64,000 nucleotides of DNA from Novosphingobium sp. AAP83. Its GTDB lineage: Bacteria; Pseudomonadota; Alphaproteobacteria; Sphingomonadales; Sphingomonadaceae. Every line of letters starts with the position of its first letter. The first letter of the stretch is position 1. Both the position numbers and the translations under genes were made by a program. This document shows positions 8,244 to 16,642 of the stretch, piece after piece. The stretch lies in the NCBI RefSeq assembly GCF_001295795.1, contig NZ_LJHY01000016.1:496001-560000 (forward strand), written 5' to 3'. A model generated the notes under the pieces. The model was not told the DNA's origin, ran no database searches, and saw nothing but the letters and a program-made list of their open reading frames with translations.

Positions 8244-9653
8244 ATGCAGCCGCTCCCGCAAGACGCGATCTATCGCGCATCACCACGCATCATGGCACTG
8301 GCAGACTGGATCGGCGATCCGGTGCAAGCAGCAGACTTTCCCGAAACCCGTTTGCGCTGGCGAAATGACCGTGCAGCAGCGGACATCGGCCTTGCGCATT
8401 TGAGCGATGAGGATTGGGTGCGTTACTTTGGCCGGTTCGTGCCGCTGCCCGATAACATGCCGGGACCAATGGCGCAGCGCTATCACGGGCACCAGTTCCG
8501 CGTGTACAATCCCGATCTTGGTGACGGGCGCGGGTTTACCTTTGCGCAGATGTTGGATCGCGACGGGCGACAGATGGACCTTGGCACCAAGGGTTCAGGA
8601 CAAACACCGTGGAGCAGGCAGGGTGACGGGCGGCTGACGCTGAAAGGCGCAGTACGCGAGATTCTGGCAACCGAAATGCTGGGCGCGCAAGGGGTTAACA
8701 CCAGCCGCACATTCAGCGTGATTGAAACCGGCGAGGCGCTTTATCGCGGGGACGAGCCTTCGCCGACGCGGTCTGCGGTGATGGTTCGGCTGAGCCACGG
8801 CCACATCCGCATCGGTACGTTTCAGCGGCTAAGCGCGTTGCAGCTTGAAGACGAGATGGCGCAACTGGTCGCCTATTGTCTTGAGAGCTTTCCGGGGGGC
8901 GAATTTCCCGATGCGCCCCATCCTGCTGTGCGGTTTTTCAATCAAGTGGTTGAACGTATGGCGGATATGGCCGCGAGTTACATGGTGGCAGGCTTCGTTC
9001 ATGGCGTGCTCAATTCCGATAACATGAACGTGACCGGCGAAAGCTTTGATTATGGACCATGGCGCTGGCTACCGCGCTGGGAGCCCGGCTTTACCGCCGC
9101 CTATTTCGATCATCAGGGGCTTTATGCCTATGGCCGCCAGCCTGAGGCCATTCATTGGAATTGCGGGCAGTTGGCGGTGGCGCTGCGCTCATTGGTGGAG
9201 GCAGCACCCCTGATCGAGGCGCTGAACCGCTACCCTGAACTGTACAGCCAAGCGATGGCCCGGCGGTGGTGCTGGCGGCTGGGCGTAGTGTCGCGCGGTT
9301 TGGAGGAAGACACCGCCATGATCGGCGCGTGCGAGGCGGCGATGGCGGCCAGTGGCATGGGGCCGGATGCATTCTTCTTTGCCCGTCGCGGCAGGCGCGG
9401 GGCCTATGCCGACACGGCGGAAGACGCATCTCTGAAGGCCGCGCTGGCACCTTATTCAGCTACCGATGCGGCCCATGAGTATTGGGCTGACGAGGCACCA
9501 CAGTCCATGTTGATCGATGAAGTGGAGGCGATTTGGCAGCCGATTGCCGAAGCTGACGATTGGTCGGGGATGCATGCCAAAGTCACAGCGATCCGGCGGA
9601 TGGGCGAGGCGTTGGGAGAAAAACCCTCACCTCAGGGGCACTTACCCCGCTAA
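8244..9653 (+). CDS. selO: Protein adenylyltransferase SelO (YdiU)
   Basis: Pseudokinase that transfers AMP to protein hydroxyl groups in redox homeostasis. Clear signatures: MAQRYHGHQFRVYNPDLGDG near the N-terminus, LGTKGSGQTPWSRQGDGR, ILATEMLGAQGVNTSRTFSV, and HGVLNSDNMNVTGESFDYGP, the metal- and nucleotide-binding loop. The ATG at 8244 gives 469 residues, near the 478 of E. coli. A much longer open frame upstream (from 7368) is only the antisense of the hydrolase gene. The 85-base gap to the hydrolase start is a shared divergent control region. Confidence 0.93.
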   Translation: MQPLPQDAIYRASPRIMALADWIGDPVQAADFPETRLRWRNDRAAADIGLAHLSDEDWVRYFGRFVPLPDNMPGPMAQRYHGHQFRVYNPDLGDGRGFTFAQMLDRDGRQMDLGTKGSGQTPWSRQGDGRLTLKGAVREILATEMLGAQGVNTSRTFSVIETGEALYRGDEPSPTRSAVMVRLSHGHIRIGTFQRLSALQLEDEMAQLVAYCLESFPGGEFPDAPHPAVRFFNQVVERMADMAASYMVAGFVHGVLNSDNMNVTGESFDYGPWRWLPRWEPGFTAAYFDHQGLYAYGRQPEAIHWNCGQLAVALRSLVEAAPLIEALNRYPELYSQAMARRWCWRLGVVSRGLEEDTAMIGACEAAMAASGMGPDAFFFARRGRRGAYADTAEDASLKAALAPYSATDAAHEYWADEAPQSMLIDEVEAIWQPIAEADDWSGMHAKVTAIRRMGEALGEKPSPQGHLPR

Positions 9654-9775
9654 CAACTTGCGCAGACACTGGCATGACAAAGGAATATTGCTTAATTTGC
9701 AGCCAAAGTGTTTAAAAGCCGCGTTAGGGATTTGTGTTACAACGCCCAACACCCAAGAAGAAGTCAGGTTGATCT

Positions 9776-11191
9776 GTGGCAGCTGCCGAAATCGTATCTT
9801 ATGAACCCGCTACCGGCGAGGAAATGTGGCGCGGCAAAGTCGGCGACGTCGACGACGTGGTGGCGCGCGCGCGGCGGGCATGGCCGGTCTGGGCGGCGCA
9901 ACCTTTGGCCACACGCATCGAACTCGTGCGCCGCTTTGCCAATGAAGTGCGCAAGGAAGCCGACAAACTGGCCACGATGATTGCGCGCGAAACGGGCAAG
10001 CCGATGTGGGAGGCGCGAACCGAAGTTGAAAGCGTCATCAACAAGGTAGAGGTGTCTGTGCGCGCTTATGCGGATCGCACGTCGCAGCGCAAATTTGATT
10101 CCGCGCTTCAGGGTACCGCAGCCCTGCGCCACAAGCCGCATGGTGTGATGGCGGTGCTCGGGCCATATAATTTCCCGGCGCATCTGCCCAATGGCCACAT
10201 CGTGCCTGCTTTGATTGCCGGCAATGTGGTGATCTTCAAGCCATCCGAAAAAACGCCTGCCACGGGCGAATTGCTGGCGCTATGCTTCCACCGTGCGGGC
10301 ATTTCCGCAGCGGCGGTGCAAGTGCTGATAGGCGGGCCTGAAACGGGGCAGGAACTGGTCGCGCATGATGGCGTGGACGGCGTGCTGTTTACCGGCTCTG
10401 CCCATGTCGGCATCGCGATCAACCGCAAGCTGGCCAGCAATCCGGGCAAGATGGTGGCGCTCGAAATGGGCGGCAACAATCCCATCGTGATGTGGGACAC
10501 GCCCAAAATGCAGGATGCGGTTGCACTTATCGCACAATCGGCGTTTACCAGCGCGGGCCAGCGGTGCACCGCCGCGCGGCGGTTGATCGTCAAGGCATCG
10601 ATCTATGACGAAGTGATCGACGGGGTGAAACGCCTTGCCGACCGGATCATCGTCGGCGCGCCATTCGATGATCCGCCGCCCTATATGGGGCCGGTGATCG
10701 ACAATCGCACCGCTGACGGCCTGACCGAAAGCTTTGTCTATCTGCTGTCATCCGGTGGCCGCCCGATCAAGCATATGGTGCGGCTGCGCGATAACCTGCC
10801 GTTTCTATCGCCCGCGATCATCGACGTGACCGGCGTCGCGGAGCGGCCCGATGTGGAATTGTTCGGCCCGCTGTTGCAAGTGGTTAAAGTGAACGAGTTT
10901 GACGAAGCGATTGCCGAGGCCAACAGTACCCGCTTTGGTCTGTCCGCTTCGTTGATTGGCGGCACGCCACAGGACTACAACCGCTTCTGGGCCAACGTCC
11001 GCGCAGGGGTGATCAATTGGAACCGGCCAACCAACGGCGCCAGCTCTGCAGCACCGTTTGGAGGGATCGGCCTATCGGGCAATCACCGTCCGAGTGCTTA
11101 TTATGCGGCGGATTACTGCGCATATCCGGTTGCCTCGACCGAGATGGACCAACCGCGCGCCAGCATCGGCGTGGGCCTGCGCAGCGACTGA
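9776..11191 (+). CDS. astD: N-succinylglutamate 5-semialdehyde dehydrogenase AstD
   Basis: NAD-dependent aldehyde dehydrogenase of the arginine succinyltransferase (AST) pathway, oxidising succinylglutamate semialdehyde to succinylglutamate. Visible: LGPYNFPAHLPNGHIVPALI, typical of AstD; VALEMGGNNP with the general-base Glu; SAGQRCTAARRL with the catalytic Cys. GTG start at 9776, giving 471 residues. It stands alone here, about 47 kb from astA-astB on the same strand. Distinction from other ALDHs is by the LPNGHI and GGNNP motifs. Confidence 0.9.
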   Translation: MAAAEIVSYEPATGEEMWRGKVGDVDDVVARARRAWPVWAAQPLATRIELVRRFANEVRKEADKLATMIARETGKPMWEARTEVESVINKVEVSVRAYADRTSQRKFDSALQGTAALRHKPHGVMAVLGPYNFPAHLPNGHIVPALIAGNVVIFKPSEKTPATGELLALCFHRAGISAAAVQVLIGGPETGQELVAHDGVDGVLFTGSAHVGIAINRKLASNPGKMVALEMGGNNPIVMWDTPKMQDAVALIAQSAFTSAGQRCTAARRLIVKASIYDEVIDGVKRLADRIIVGAPFDDPPPYMGPVIDNRTADGLTESFVYLLSSGGRPIKHMVRLRDNLPFLSPAIIDVTGVAERPDVELFGPLLQVVKVNEFDEAIAEANSTRFGLSASLIGGTPQDYNRFWANVRAGVINWNRPTNGASSAAPFGGIGLSGNHRPSAYYAADYCAYPVASTEMDQPRASIGVGLRSD

Positions 11192-11194
11192 GCG

Positions 11195-11425
11195 CTATTT
11201 GGCAGGCGGATTGGGGAACGGCAGCGCCGGGTCTATAGGGCCGCCAGGCACAACGCCCAAGTTGCGCATGTTCTGCTGGGTCAGATCGGGATCAACCAGC
11301 AATTGCCCTTCGAGGGCTTCGGTCATCACAGGGTCAAGCGGTTCCCCATCCTGATAGACAGGTGCGGAATCACATGCCGCTAGCAGCAGTATCAGGATCG
11401 GCATGATGGAGCGCGGCCACTTCAT
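11195..11425 (-). CDS. Small lipoprotein, function unknown
   Basis: A 76-residue protein whose signal peptide MKWPRSIMPILILLLAAC ends in lipobox LLAAC with the lipidated Cys at residue 18. The mature part is short and acidic with many prolines (VYQDGEPLDPVM, PGGPIDPALPFPNPP). No known domain recognised. It is convergent with astD and separated by 3 bases. A second Met at residue 7 could be the start, but leaves a charge-free signal peptide. Confidence 0.65.
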   Translation of the reverse strand: MKWPRSIMPILILLLAACDSAPVYQDGEPLDPVMTEALEGQLLVDPDLTQQNMRNLGVVPGGPIDPALPFPNPPAK

Positions 11426-11455
11426 GCCGTGGTCTTTACCTAAGTATGGTTAATA

Positions 11456-11491
11456 AAAAAGGAGCGCTCCCCTAAAAGAAAGCGCTCCTTT
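11456..11491 (-). terminator. Intrinsic terminator after the glycine-zipper gene
   Basis: AAAGGAGCGCT and AGCGCTCCTTT form an 11-base perfect stem with a 12-base loop. Read leftward it ends in a run of T (TTTTTTATT), as expected for termination of the gene ending at 11531. It also lies just upstream of the small lipoprotein start. Confidence 0.8.
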
Positions 11492-11530
11492 ACCAGCCTT
11501 GCGATGCAACCCGAAGGGCGGCCAATCTGT

Positions 11531-11962
11531 TTAACGGCAGCGTGATCCACCACGATCCACTTCGCGGCCCAGCAGTGCGCCACCAGCAGCACCCAAAACT
11601 GCGCCAAGCGTCCGGTCACCGCGACGGCCCGCAACTTCGCGACCCAGCAGGGCACCGGCTGCGCCACCCACGATCAGGCCTGTGGTGCCGTTGGAGCAGC
11701 GACGGTTGTCACCACGCCACGATGCGCGCTCACCACGCCATCCACGACGGTCATCGCGCCAATCGCGACGATCACTGCGCCAGTCGCGACGCTCATCGCG
11801 CCAATCGCGGCGGTCGTCCCGGTGGTTATCATCCCAGCCTTGCCATTGCGTAGCAACAATAGCCGAAGAGCCATGTGATGCCGTGGCGGCAGCGGCAGGA
11901 ACCGCGGTGGCAACGGTCGAGGCAGCAATGAGTGCAAGCGCTGCATTCTTGAAGCTGAACAT
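11531..11962 (-). CDS. Exported Arg/Asp/Trp-repeat protein with glycine-zipper 2TM domain
   Basis: A 143-residue exported protein: signal peptide MFSFKNAALALIAASTV...AAAA, then a highly charged region of heptad-length repeats (RRDWRDE, RRDWRSD, RRDWRDD), then two glycine zippers (GLIVGGAAGALLGREVAG and LGAVLGAAGGALLGREVD) of the 2TM family often found in outer-membrane-associated proteins. The ATG at 11962 has GAGGAGAAGG just upstream. Envelope location is likely; function unknown. The repeats are also visible in DNA (next entry). Confidence 0.8.
   Translation of the reverse strand: MFSFKNAALALIAASTVATAVPAAAATASHGSSAIVATQWQGWDDNHRDDRRDWRDERRDWRSDRRDWRDDRRGWRGERASWRGDNRRCSNGTTGLIVGGAAGALLGREVAGRRGDRTLGAVLGAAGGALLGREVDRGGSRCR
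11745..11807 (-). repeat. 21-base tandem repeat, three units, inside the glycine-zipper gene
   Basis: Three consecutive 21-base units (11745-11765, 11766-11786, 11787-11807) differ at only a few positions and encode the RRDWRDD-type heptapeptides. In-frame repeats of this kind can change copy number by slippage without breaking the frame. Confidence 0.85.
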
Positions 11963-12169
11963 GGGCCTTCTCCTCTTTATGAGGACGCACCGGCCATTCC
12001 GGGATCGTCCTGAAGCTTTCGTTGGTTCATGTTTACAAAGAGAAACCTGAACAGGCCGCAACCAGAGTGTCAGAAACAGCACATGCGACAAAAACGGCTC
12101 CTGCTTGCGACAAGCCGTTGAGCATTGAAGGGCTTGGCGGCACCACTCTATGCTGGCAAAGGCCTGGCT

Positions 12170-13063
12170 ATGAACCTTACCCCCGCGATCCGGCAGGGCC
12201 TTGCCGCAGCGCTTGCCGCCTATATCGTTTGGGGCTTGTTGCCGCTCTATTTTTATGCGTTGACCGACGTGCCGCCGCACGAACTGGTCGGCTGGCGCGT
12301 GGTGTTCACAATACCAGTGTGTTTCGGCATTATCTGGGCGCGCGGGCAAGCAACTGAACTGCGCGCGGCTTTTGCAGACCTGCGCTTACTGGGACAATTG
12401 CTGATCAGCGCTCTGTTGATCGGTTCAAACTGGCTGATCTTCCTGATTGCGATCAAGTCCGGTCATGTCTTGGCGACCAGCCTTGGCTATTATATCAACC
12501 CGCTTTTGAACGTGCTGCTTGGCACAATGCTGCTGGGTGAGCGGTTGACCAAGCCGCAATGGATGGCAGTGGCGCTGGCTGGCATGGGAATTGCGCTTCT
12601 GCTGGCGGGCGCGATCGAGACGCTTGTCGTGGCCCTATCGCTGGCCATCACGTTCACCGCTTATGGTTATGTGCGCAAACATACGCAAGTGAGCGCGGTA
12701 AACGGACTGACCATTGAAACCACACTGCTACTGGCCCCAGCCGTGATCATTTTGGTGTTCGCGGCCAATTCTGCAGAAGGTATGAGCCTTTTGCGCGGCG
12801 GACAAACCGCTGCGCTGATCGCAGGTGCGGGGCTTGCAACGGCCGTACCCTTGATGCTGTTTGCCACTGCGGCTCGCGCGCTGCCGCTATCTACGCTAGG
12901 CTTCGTCCAGTTCATTTCGCCCACGATCAGCTTCTTGCTGGGGGTGACGGTGTTCGGCGAAGAACTCGATAAAACGCGGATGGCCTGCTTTACCCTGATC
13001 TGGGCCGCAATCGCGCTTTATAGTTGGGACATGCTGCGTCGGTCACGCCAGACGCCAGCGTAG
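12170..13063 (+). CDS. rarD: EamA/RarD-type drug/metabolite transporter
   Basis: A 297-residue inner-membrane protein with ten predicted hydrophobic helices in two EamA halves. It starts AIRQGLAAALAAYIVWGLLP, characteristic of RarD, with NWLIFLIAIKSGHVLATSLG and GYYINPLLNVLLG in the first half. The ATG at 12170 follows AAAGG; an open frame back to 12125 is less likely. Substrate unknown (named from chloramphenicol-sensitivity work in E. coli). The last 21 bases overlap the convergent pyrC. Confidence 0.85.
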   Translation: MNLTPAIRQGLAAALAAYIVWGLLPLYFYALTDVPPHELVGWRVVFTIPVCFGIIWARGQATELRAAFADLRLLGQLLISALLIGSNWLIFLIAIKSGHVLATSLGYYINPLLNVLLGTMLLGERLTKPQWMAVALAGMGIALLLAGAIETLVVALSLAITFTAYGYVRKHTQVSAVNGLTIETTLLLAPAVIILVFAANSAEGMSLLRGGQTAALIAGAGLATAVPLMLFATAARALPLSTLGFVQFISPTISFLLGVTVFGEELDKTRMACFTLIWAAIALYSWDMLRRSRQTPA

Positions 13064-14077
13064 CGTCTCACCTGCATGGAACGGCACGATGATCGTGCCA
13101 TTTGCATCGATCTTGTCGGGCACGGTGACAGGCGCTTTCTCGAGCGTGATCGTGGTTTCATTCACGGGCATGCCATAGAAGGCCGGGCCATTAAGCGAGG
13201 CGAAGGCTTCGAACTTGTCGAGCGCGCCTTCATCGTCAAACACGGTGACATAGCTTTCGAGCGCAAAAGGCGCGTTAAAAATGCCTGCGCAACCGCAGGC
13301 TGATTCCTTCAGGTCCTTGGCATGGGGCGCGGTATCAGTGCCAAGGAACACACGTGTGCAGCCCGATGTCGCCAATTTGCGCAAAGCCTGACGGTGCTTT
13401 TCGCGTTTGGCCACAGGCAGGCAGAATGCGTGCGGGCGAATTCCTCCGACAAGCATGGCGTTCCGGTTGATATGCAAGTGCTGCGGCGTAATCGTGGCCG
13501 CAATCGTTTCGCCCGATCCTTCGACAAAATCGGCCGCTTCTTGCGTGGTGATGTGTTCAAACACGATCTTTAGCGCGGGCATGTCTGCCACAAGTTGCAC
13601 CAGCGTGCGTTCGATGAACACGGCCTCGCGGTCAAAAATATCGACATGATTGTCGGTCACTTCGCCGTGGATCAGCAGCGGCATGCCGATTGCCTGCATC
13701 TTTTCCAGCACGGGATAGATGTTGCGGATATCCGTCACGCCATGCGCTGAACCGGTGGTGGCATGGGCAGGGTAAAGCTTGGCCGCAACGAATGTGCCCG
13801 AGGCAAAGCCGCGTTCGACTTCGGCAGGATCGGTGTCGTCGGTCAGGTATAGTGTCATCAACGGCGTGAAATCGCTGCCTTCGGGGAGAGCCGCGATAAT
13901 CCGGTCACGATAGGCCGAAACGCCCGCAACGTCGGTCATCGGCGGCGAGAGGTTAGGCATGACGATTGCGCGGGCAAACTGGCGCGCAGTGAAGGGCGCA
14001 ACGCCTTTGAGCAGGTCATTATCGCGCAAGTGCGTGTGCCAATCATCGGGGCGGCGGATCGTCAGCGTTTCACTCAT
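13043..14077 (-). CDS. pyrC: Dihydroorotase (class II)
   Basis: Zinc amidohydrolase converting carbamoyl-aspartate to dihydroorotate in pyrimidine synthesis. Metal-binding DDWHTHLRDND is near residue 11; further family motifs are MPNLSPPMTDV, KLYPAHATT with the carboxylated Lys, LLIHGEVTD and FLGTDTAPH. At 344 residues it matches E. coli-type PyrC. The ATG at 14077 is the only sensible start. It overlaps rarD by 21 bases tail to tail. Confidence 0.95.
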   Translation of the reverse strand: MSETLTIRRPDDWHTHLRDNDLLKGVAPFTARQFARAIVMPNLSPPMTDVAGVSAYRDRIIAALPEGSDFTPLMTLYLTDDTDPAEVERGFASGTFVAAKLYPAHATTGSAHGVTDIRNIYPVLEKMQAIGMPLLIHGEVTDNHVDIFDREAVFIERTLVQLVADMPALKIVFEHITTQEAADFVEGSGETIAATITPQHLHINRNAMLVGGIRPHAFCLPVAKREKHRQALRKLATSGCTRVFLGTDTAPHAKDLKESACGCAGIFNAPFALESYVTVFDDEGALDKFEAFASLNGPAFYGMPVNETTITLEKAPVTVPDKIDANGTIIVPFHAGETLRWRLA

Positions 14078-14115
14078 CCCTTCCCCTTAGCGGTTTGGCT
14101 GCCTATGTTCCAGCC

Positions 14116-14841
14116 ATGACACGTCTTTTCACACGCGCGCTGATCCGCCTTTCCCCCGAAGATCCCGCAGAAGACGTTGCCGCGTTCCTGCAAGGACTGG
14201 TGACCAATGATGTAAAAGGCACCCTGCCTGCATGGGCGGCGCTTCTTTCGCCACAGGGCAAGGTTCTATTCGATTTTCTGGTCTGGCCGGACGGCGCTGG
14301 ATTGCTGCTGGATTGTGAGGCCAGTTCTGCCGATGCTTTGGCCAAGCGGCTGACGCTGTATCGGCTGCGCCGCAAGATCGGCATCGCGCGCGCCGATGAT
14401 CTGGCGGTGCATTGGGAGAGTCACCCCGGCGATGGCGGCACGCCCGACCCTCGCCTTTCCGCGCTCGGCCAGCGCTGGATTGCCCCGGCCAGCGATTCGG
14501 ACGTGGCCGCAGATGAGGCTTGGACCGCGCACCGGCTGTCGCTGGGCGTGACCGAGGGGCAGGCGGAGCTCGGCGATGTGCTGTGGCTGGAATGCAACGC
14601 GGTGGACCTGAACGGCGTCAGCTTCACAAAGGGCTGCTATGTGGGGCAGGAAAACACCGCGCGGATGAATTGGCGGCAGAAAGTGAATCGGCGGTTGCTG
14701 GTGGTGCCGCTGGATCGGTCAGACGAATCGCGGCGACGGACGGGATACCCCGAATTGGGGTTGGCGGTGGATCATCGGCGGGTTGAGGATATTCCCGCCG
14801 ATCTTGCCCCTGCGTGGATGGACCTTACCCCTCCGGATTGA
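14116..14841 (+). CDS. ygfZ: YgfZ/GcvT-domain folate-binding protein (Fe-S cluster repair factor)
   Basis: A 241-residue tetrahydrofolate-binding protein of the YgfZ/IbaG57 group that supports iron-sulfur enzymes. The diagnostic KGCYVGQE motif with its conserved Cys is present (FTKGCYVGQENTARMNWR). The ATG at 14116 (MTRLFTRALIRL) fits better than the upstream in-frame start at 14095, since it begins at the first conserved strand. It is divergent from pyrC with a short control region. The tail overlaps the TetR gene's 3' end by 17 bases. Confidence 0.85.
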   Translation: MTRLFTRALIRLSPEDPAEDVAAFLQGLVTNDVKGTLPAWAALLSPQGKVLFDFLVWPDGAGLLLDCEASSADALAKRLTLYRLRRKIGIARADDLAVHWESHPGDGGTPDPRLSALGQRWIAPASDSDVAADEAWTAHRLSLGVTEGQAELGDVLWLECNAVDLNGVSFTKGCYVGQENTARMNWRQKVNRRLLVVPLDRSDESRRRTGYPELGLAVDHRRVEDIPADLAPAWMDLTPPD

Positions 14842-15412
14842 CGGGCGCGGCTTGCAGCCCTTCGACCAGCATCTTTTCGGCACGGTCGCGCGCGGCTTCG
14901 CGTGGCAGCTCAAGCGCGGTCGCCAAGGGACCACCCATGAGTGCATCACCAAGCGCCATCAGCACAAGCGCCAACGTGTTGCTGCGCTGCGTGTCCGAAC
15001 CGTATTCATCAAGATCAATCACCAGATCGTGGATCGTATCGACAATAGGATCGAGCGCGTCCTCGTTGCCCGATAGCAACATCCACGAAGTCAGCGCGCC
15101 TGCGCCTTCTTTGCCGAAAGCATCGAACGTAAGGTCTACCACATCGCGCGGGCTGCCAATACCCGAACGGCTCGCGATAACTGCGTCGCGAATCGTAGCG
15201 CAGATCGTTTCGGCAAGGTGCTTTGCCAGCGCCTTTTGCAGGCCTGCGGCTGAACCGAAGTGATGCAACAAGTTTGCATGTGTGCGTCCGATGCGCGCGC
15301 CCACGGCCTTGAGCGTAACCGCCTGCGGCCCCGTTTCCACCAAAAGCCCGCGCGCCGCCTCAAGTGCTGCCATGCGGCTTTCTTCGGGCGAGAGTCGCTT
15401 TCTTATTGACAT
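14825..15412 (-). CDS. TetR-family transcriptional regulator
   Basis: A 195-residue TetR regulator: N-terminal helix-turn-helix region RMAALEAARGLLVETG then LKAVGARIGRTHANLLHHFG, with the recognition helix HANLLHHF. The ATG at 15412 (MSIRKRLSPEE) gives the normal length; an in-frame ATG at 15442 would overlap the divergent gene's start. It probably controls the divergent PF10118 hydrolase; the 28 bases between the two starts include GGTGT-AAGC-ACGCC, an imperfect inverted repeat that could be an operator. Confidence 0.85.
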   Translation of the reverse strand: MSIRKRLSPEESRMAALEAARGLLVETGPQAVTLKAVGARIGRTHANLLHHFGSAAGLQKALAKHLAETICATIRDAVIASRSGIGSPRDVVDLTFDAFGKEGAGALTSWMLLSGNEDALDPIVDTIHDLVIDLDEYGSDTQRSNTLALVLMALGDALMGGPLATALELPREAARDRAEKMLVEGLQAAPVNPEG

Positions 15413-15433
15413 TGGTGTAAGCACGCCTAAATT
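15406..15433 (+). promoter_or_regulatory. Candidate promoter with perfect -35, predicted to make a leaderless mRNA
   Basis: TTGACA (15406-15411) is followed after 16 bases by TAAATT (15428-15433, 4 of 6). Transcription would begin at about 15440, at the ATG of the PF10118 gene (15441), which has no Shine-Dalgarno sequence. The -35 lies across the TetR start codon, so TetR binding here could control both genes. Confidence 0.5.
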
Positions 15434-15440
15434 ATCGCTC

Positions 15441-16334
15441 ATGACAGCCATGACCCCCGCTACCGCACTAGAGCGCAGCGCCGCTTCCGGCAAGACAGTG
15501 CCCACGCCCGCTGATCTGACGATCACGATCCGGGACCGGCGCTTTGGCCGCAATGCCCCTCCGGGCCGGTGGTGGCTGAACAATGATCCGGTGGCGACTG
15601 CGTGGCACAACGCGCTGTCGGCCACTTTCCCCCGGGGCGAAGCGTTCTTTATCGAATCGGTAAAGGCCCACCGCGATGGTGCACCGCCCAAGTTGGAGGC
15701 GGAAATCCGCGCCTTTATCAAACAGGAAATCAATCACACGCGCGAACATGTGGCGTTTAACCGCATGGCCGAGGCTGCTGGCTATGACATCGCCAAGATC
15801 GACAAGCGTGTGGAAGAAATGCTGGCGCTGACCAAGGACCGCCCGGTCATCGTCAATCTGGCTGCCACGATGGCGCTGGAACACTATACGGCGATGATGG
15901 CGCACGAATTTCTTGCCAACCCTGCGCACTTTGCCGGAGCCGAGCAGGAAGCCGCCGCGATGTGGCGCTGGCACGCGATGGAAGAGATCGAGCACAAGGG
16001 CGTCGCTTATGACACCTGGCTGCATGCAACCAAAGGCTGGAGCCGGTGGAAGCGCTGGAAGGTCAAATCGCTGATGATGGTGATCGTGACCAAGAACTTC
16101 TTTACACATCGCGTTGAAGATACGTTGGACCTGCTGGCGCAGGATGGCCTGACCGGTGCGAAGTGGAAATGGCGCTTGGTGGCCTATCTGCTGTGGAAGC
16201 CGGGCGTGGTGCGCCGCGTATTTCCTGCTTGGCTGAGCTATTTCATGCCGGGGTTCCACCCGTGGCAGCATGATGACCGCGCCCTTATTGCAAAGACGGA
16301 TAGCGAATTTTCTGATGCGGTGATAGCTGGTTGA
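15441..16334 (+). CDS. PF10118-type metal-dependent hydrolase
   Basis: A 297-residue protein of the predicted metal-dependent hydrolase family PF10118. Conserved acidic/His motifs that look like a di-metal helical site are visible: EINHTREHVAFNRM, ATMALEHYTAMMAHEFL and WHAMEEIEHKGVAYD. ATG at 15441 or 15450 (MTAMTP or MTPATAL). Family members are common in sphingomonads and mycobacteria, often near lipid genes; the reaction is not known. Divergent from a TetR regulator. Confidence 0.8.
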   Translation: MTAMTPATALERSAASGKTVPTPADLTITIRDRRFGRNAPPGRWWLNNDPVATAWHNALSATFPRGEAFFIESVKAHRDGAPPKLEAEIRAFIKQEINHTREHVAFNRMAEAAGYDIAKIDKRVEEMLALTKDRPVIVNLAATMALEHYTAMMAHEFLANPAHFAGAEQEAAAMWRWHAMEEIEHKGVAYDTWLHATKGWSRWKRWKVKSLMMVIVTKNFFTHRVEDTLDLLAQDGLTGAKWKWRLVAYLLWKPGVVRRVFPAWLSYFMPGFHPWQHDDRALIAKTDSEFSDAVIAG

Positions 16335-16356
16335 CTGGGTTTGCGGCGTAGCGCGG

Positions 16357-16391
16357 TGCCCATCCCGCTACGGCTAAATTCACCTGCGGGT
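16357..16391. repeat. Dispersed intergenic repeat, copy B
   Basis: Partner of bases 3774-3808 (28 of 35 identical, core CTAAATTC). It begins 22 bases after the PF10118 stop codon and is followed at once by the long inverted repeat at 16395. The interval 16335-16642 holds no gene, only these repeats and a run of nine C at 16611-16619. Confidence 0.6.
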
Positions 16392-16394
16392 ATG

Positions 16395-16573
16395 TCAGGT
16401 TTTACGCAGAGGCGCAGAGAAGAAGAAGAGACGCGGAAGCGGAATGACGGCGGAGCCGTTTCTCAAGTCTGGCCAAGCCGGTTGGTGCGAGGTTTGATTT
16501 TTCGGGGGCCTTGCGGCCCAGGCTGACTTCTCTGCGCCTTAACTTCTTCTCTGCGTCTCTGCGTGAAACCTGA
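16395..16573. repeat. Long interrupted inverted repeat (31-base arms, 117-base centre)
   Basis: The left arm 16395-16425 (TCAGGTTTTACGCAGAGGCG...) matches the reverse complement of 16543-16573 at 29 of 31 positions. Inside each arm the unit CGCAGAG recurs. The 117-base centre has no open frame of note. Structure resembles a non-autonomous palindromic element of REPIN/MITE type; no transposase is nearby, and the classification is inference. Confidence 0.7.
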
Positions 16574-16642
16574 AACGCTATGGCGTGTGGATTTCTCGAG
16601 CGCCGGAGTGCCCCCCCCCGCCTGCGAGAGGGGGCTGTTCTC

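Noticed and set aside
9668..9690. TGGCAT...TTGC upstream of astD considered as a second sigma-54 site
   Set aside because: The distance between GG and GC elements is far from the required 12 bases.
11745..11807. Regular 21-base repeats considered as a CRISPR array
   Set aside because: Units are contiguous with no spacers and are in frame within a coding gene.
14095..14115. Upstream start for ygfZ
   Set aside because: Adds seven non-conserved residues; ATG at 14116 begins at the first conserved segment.
16611..16619. Run of nine C considered as a phase-variable tract
   Set aside because: It is not in or just before a gene start; the nearest gene ends at 16643 on the other strand.
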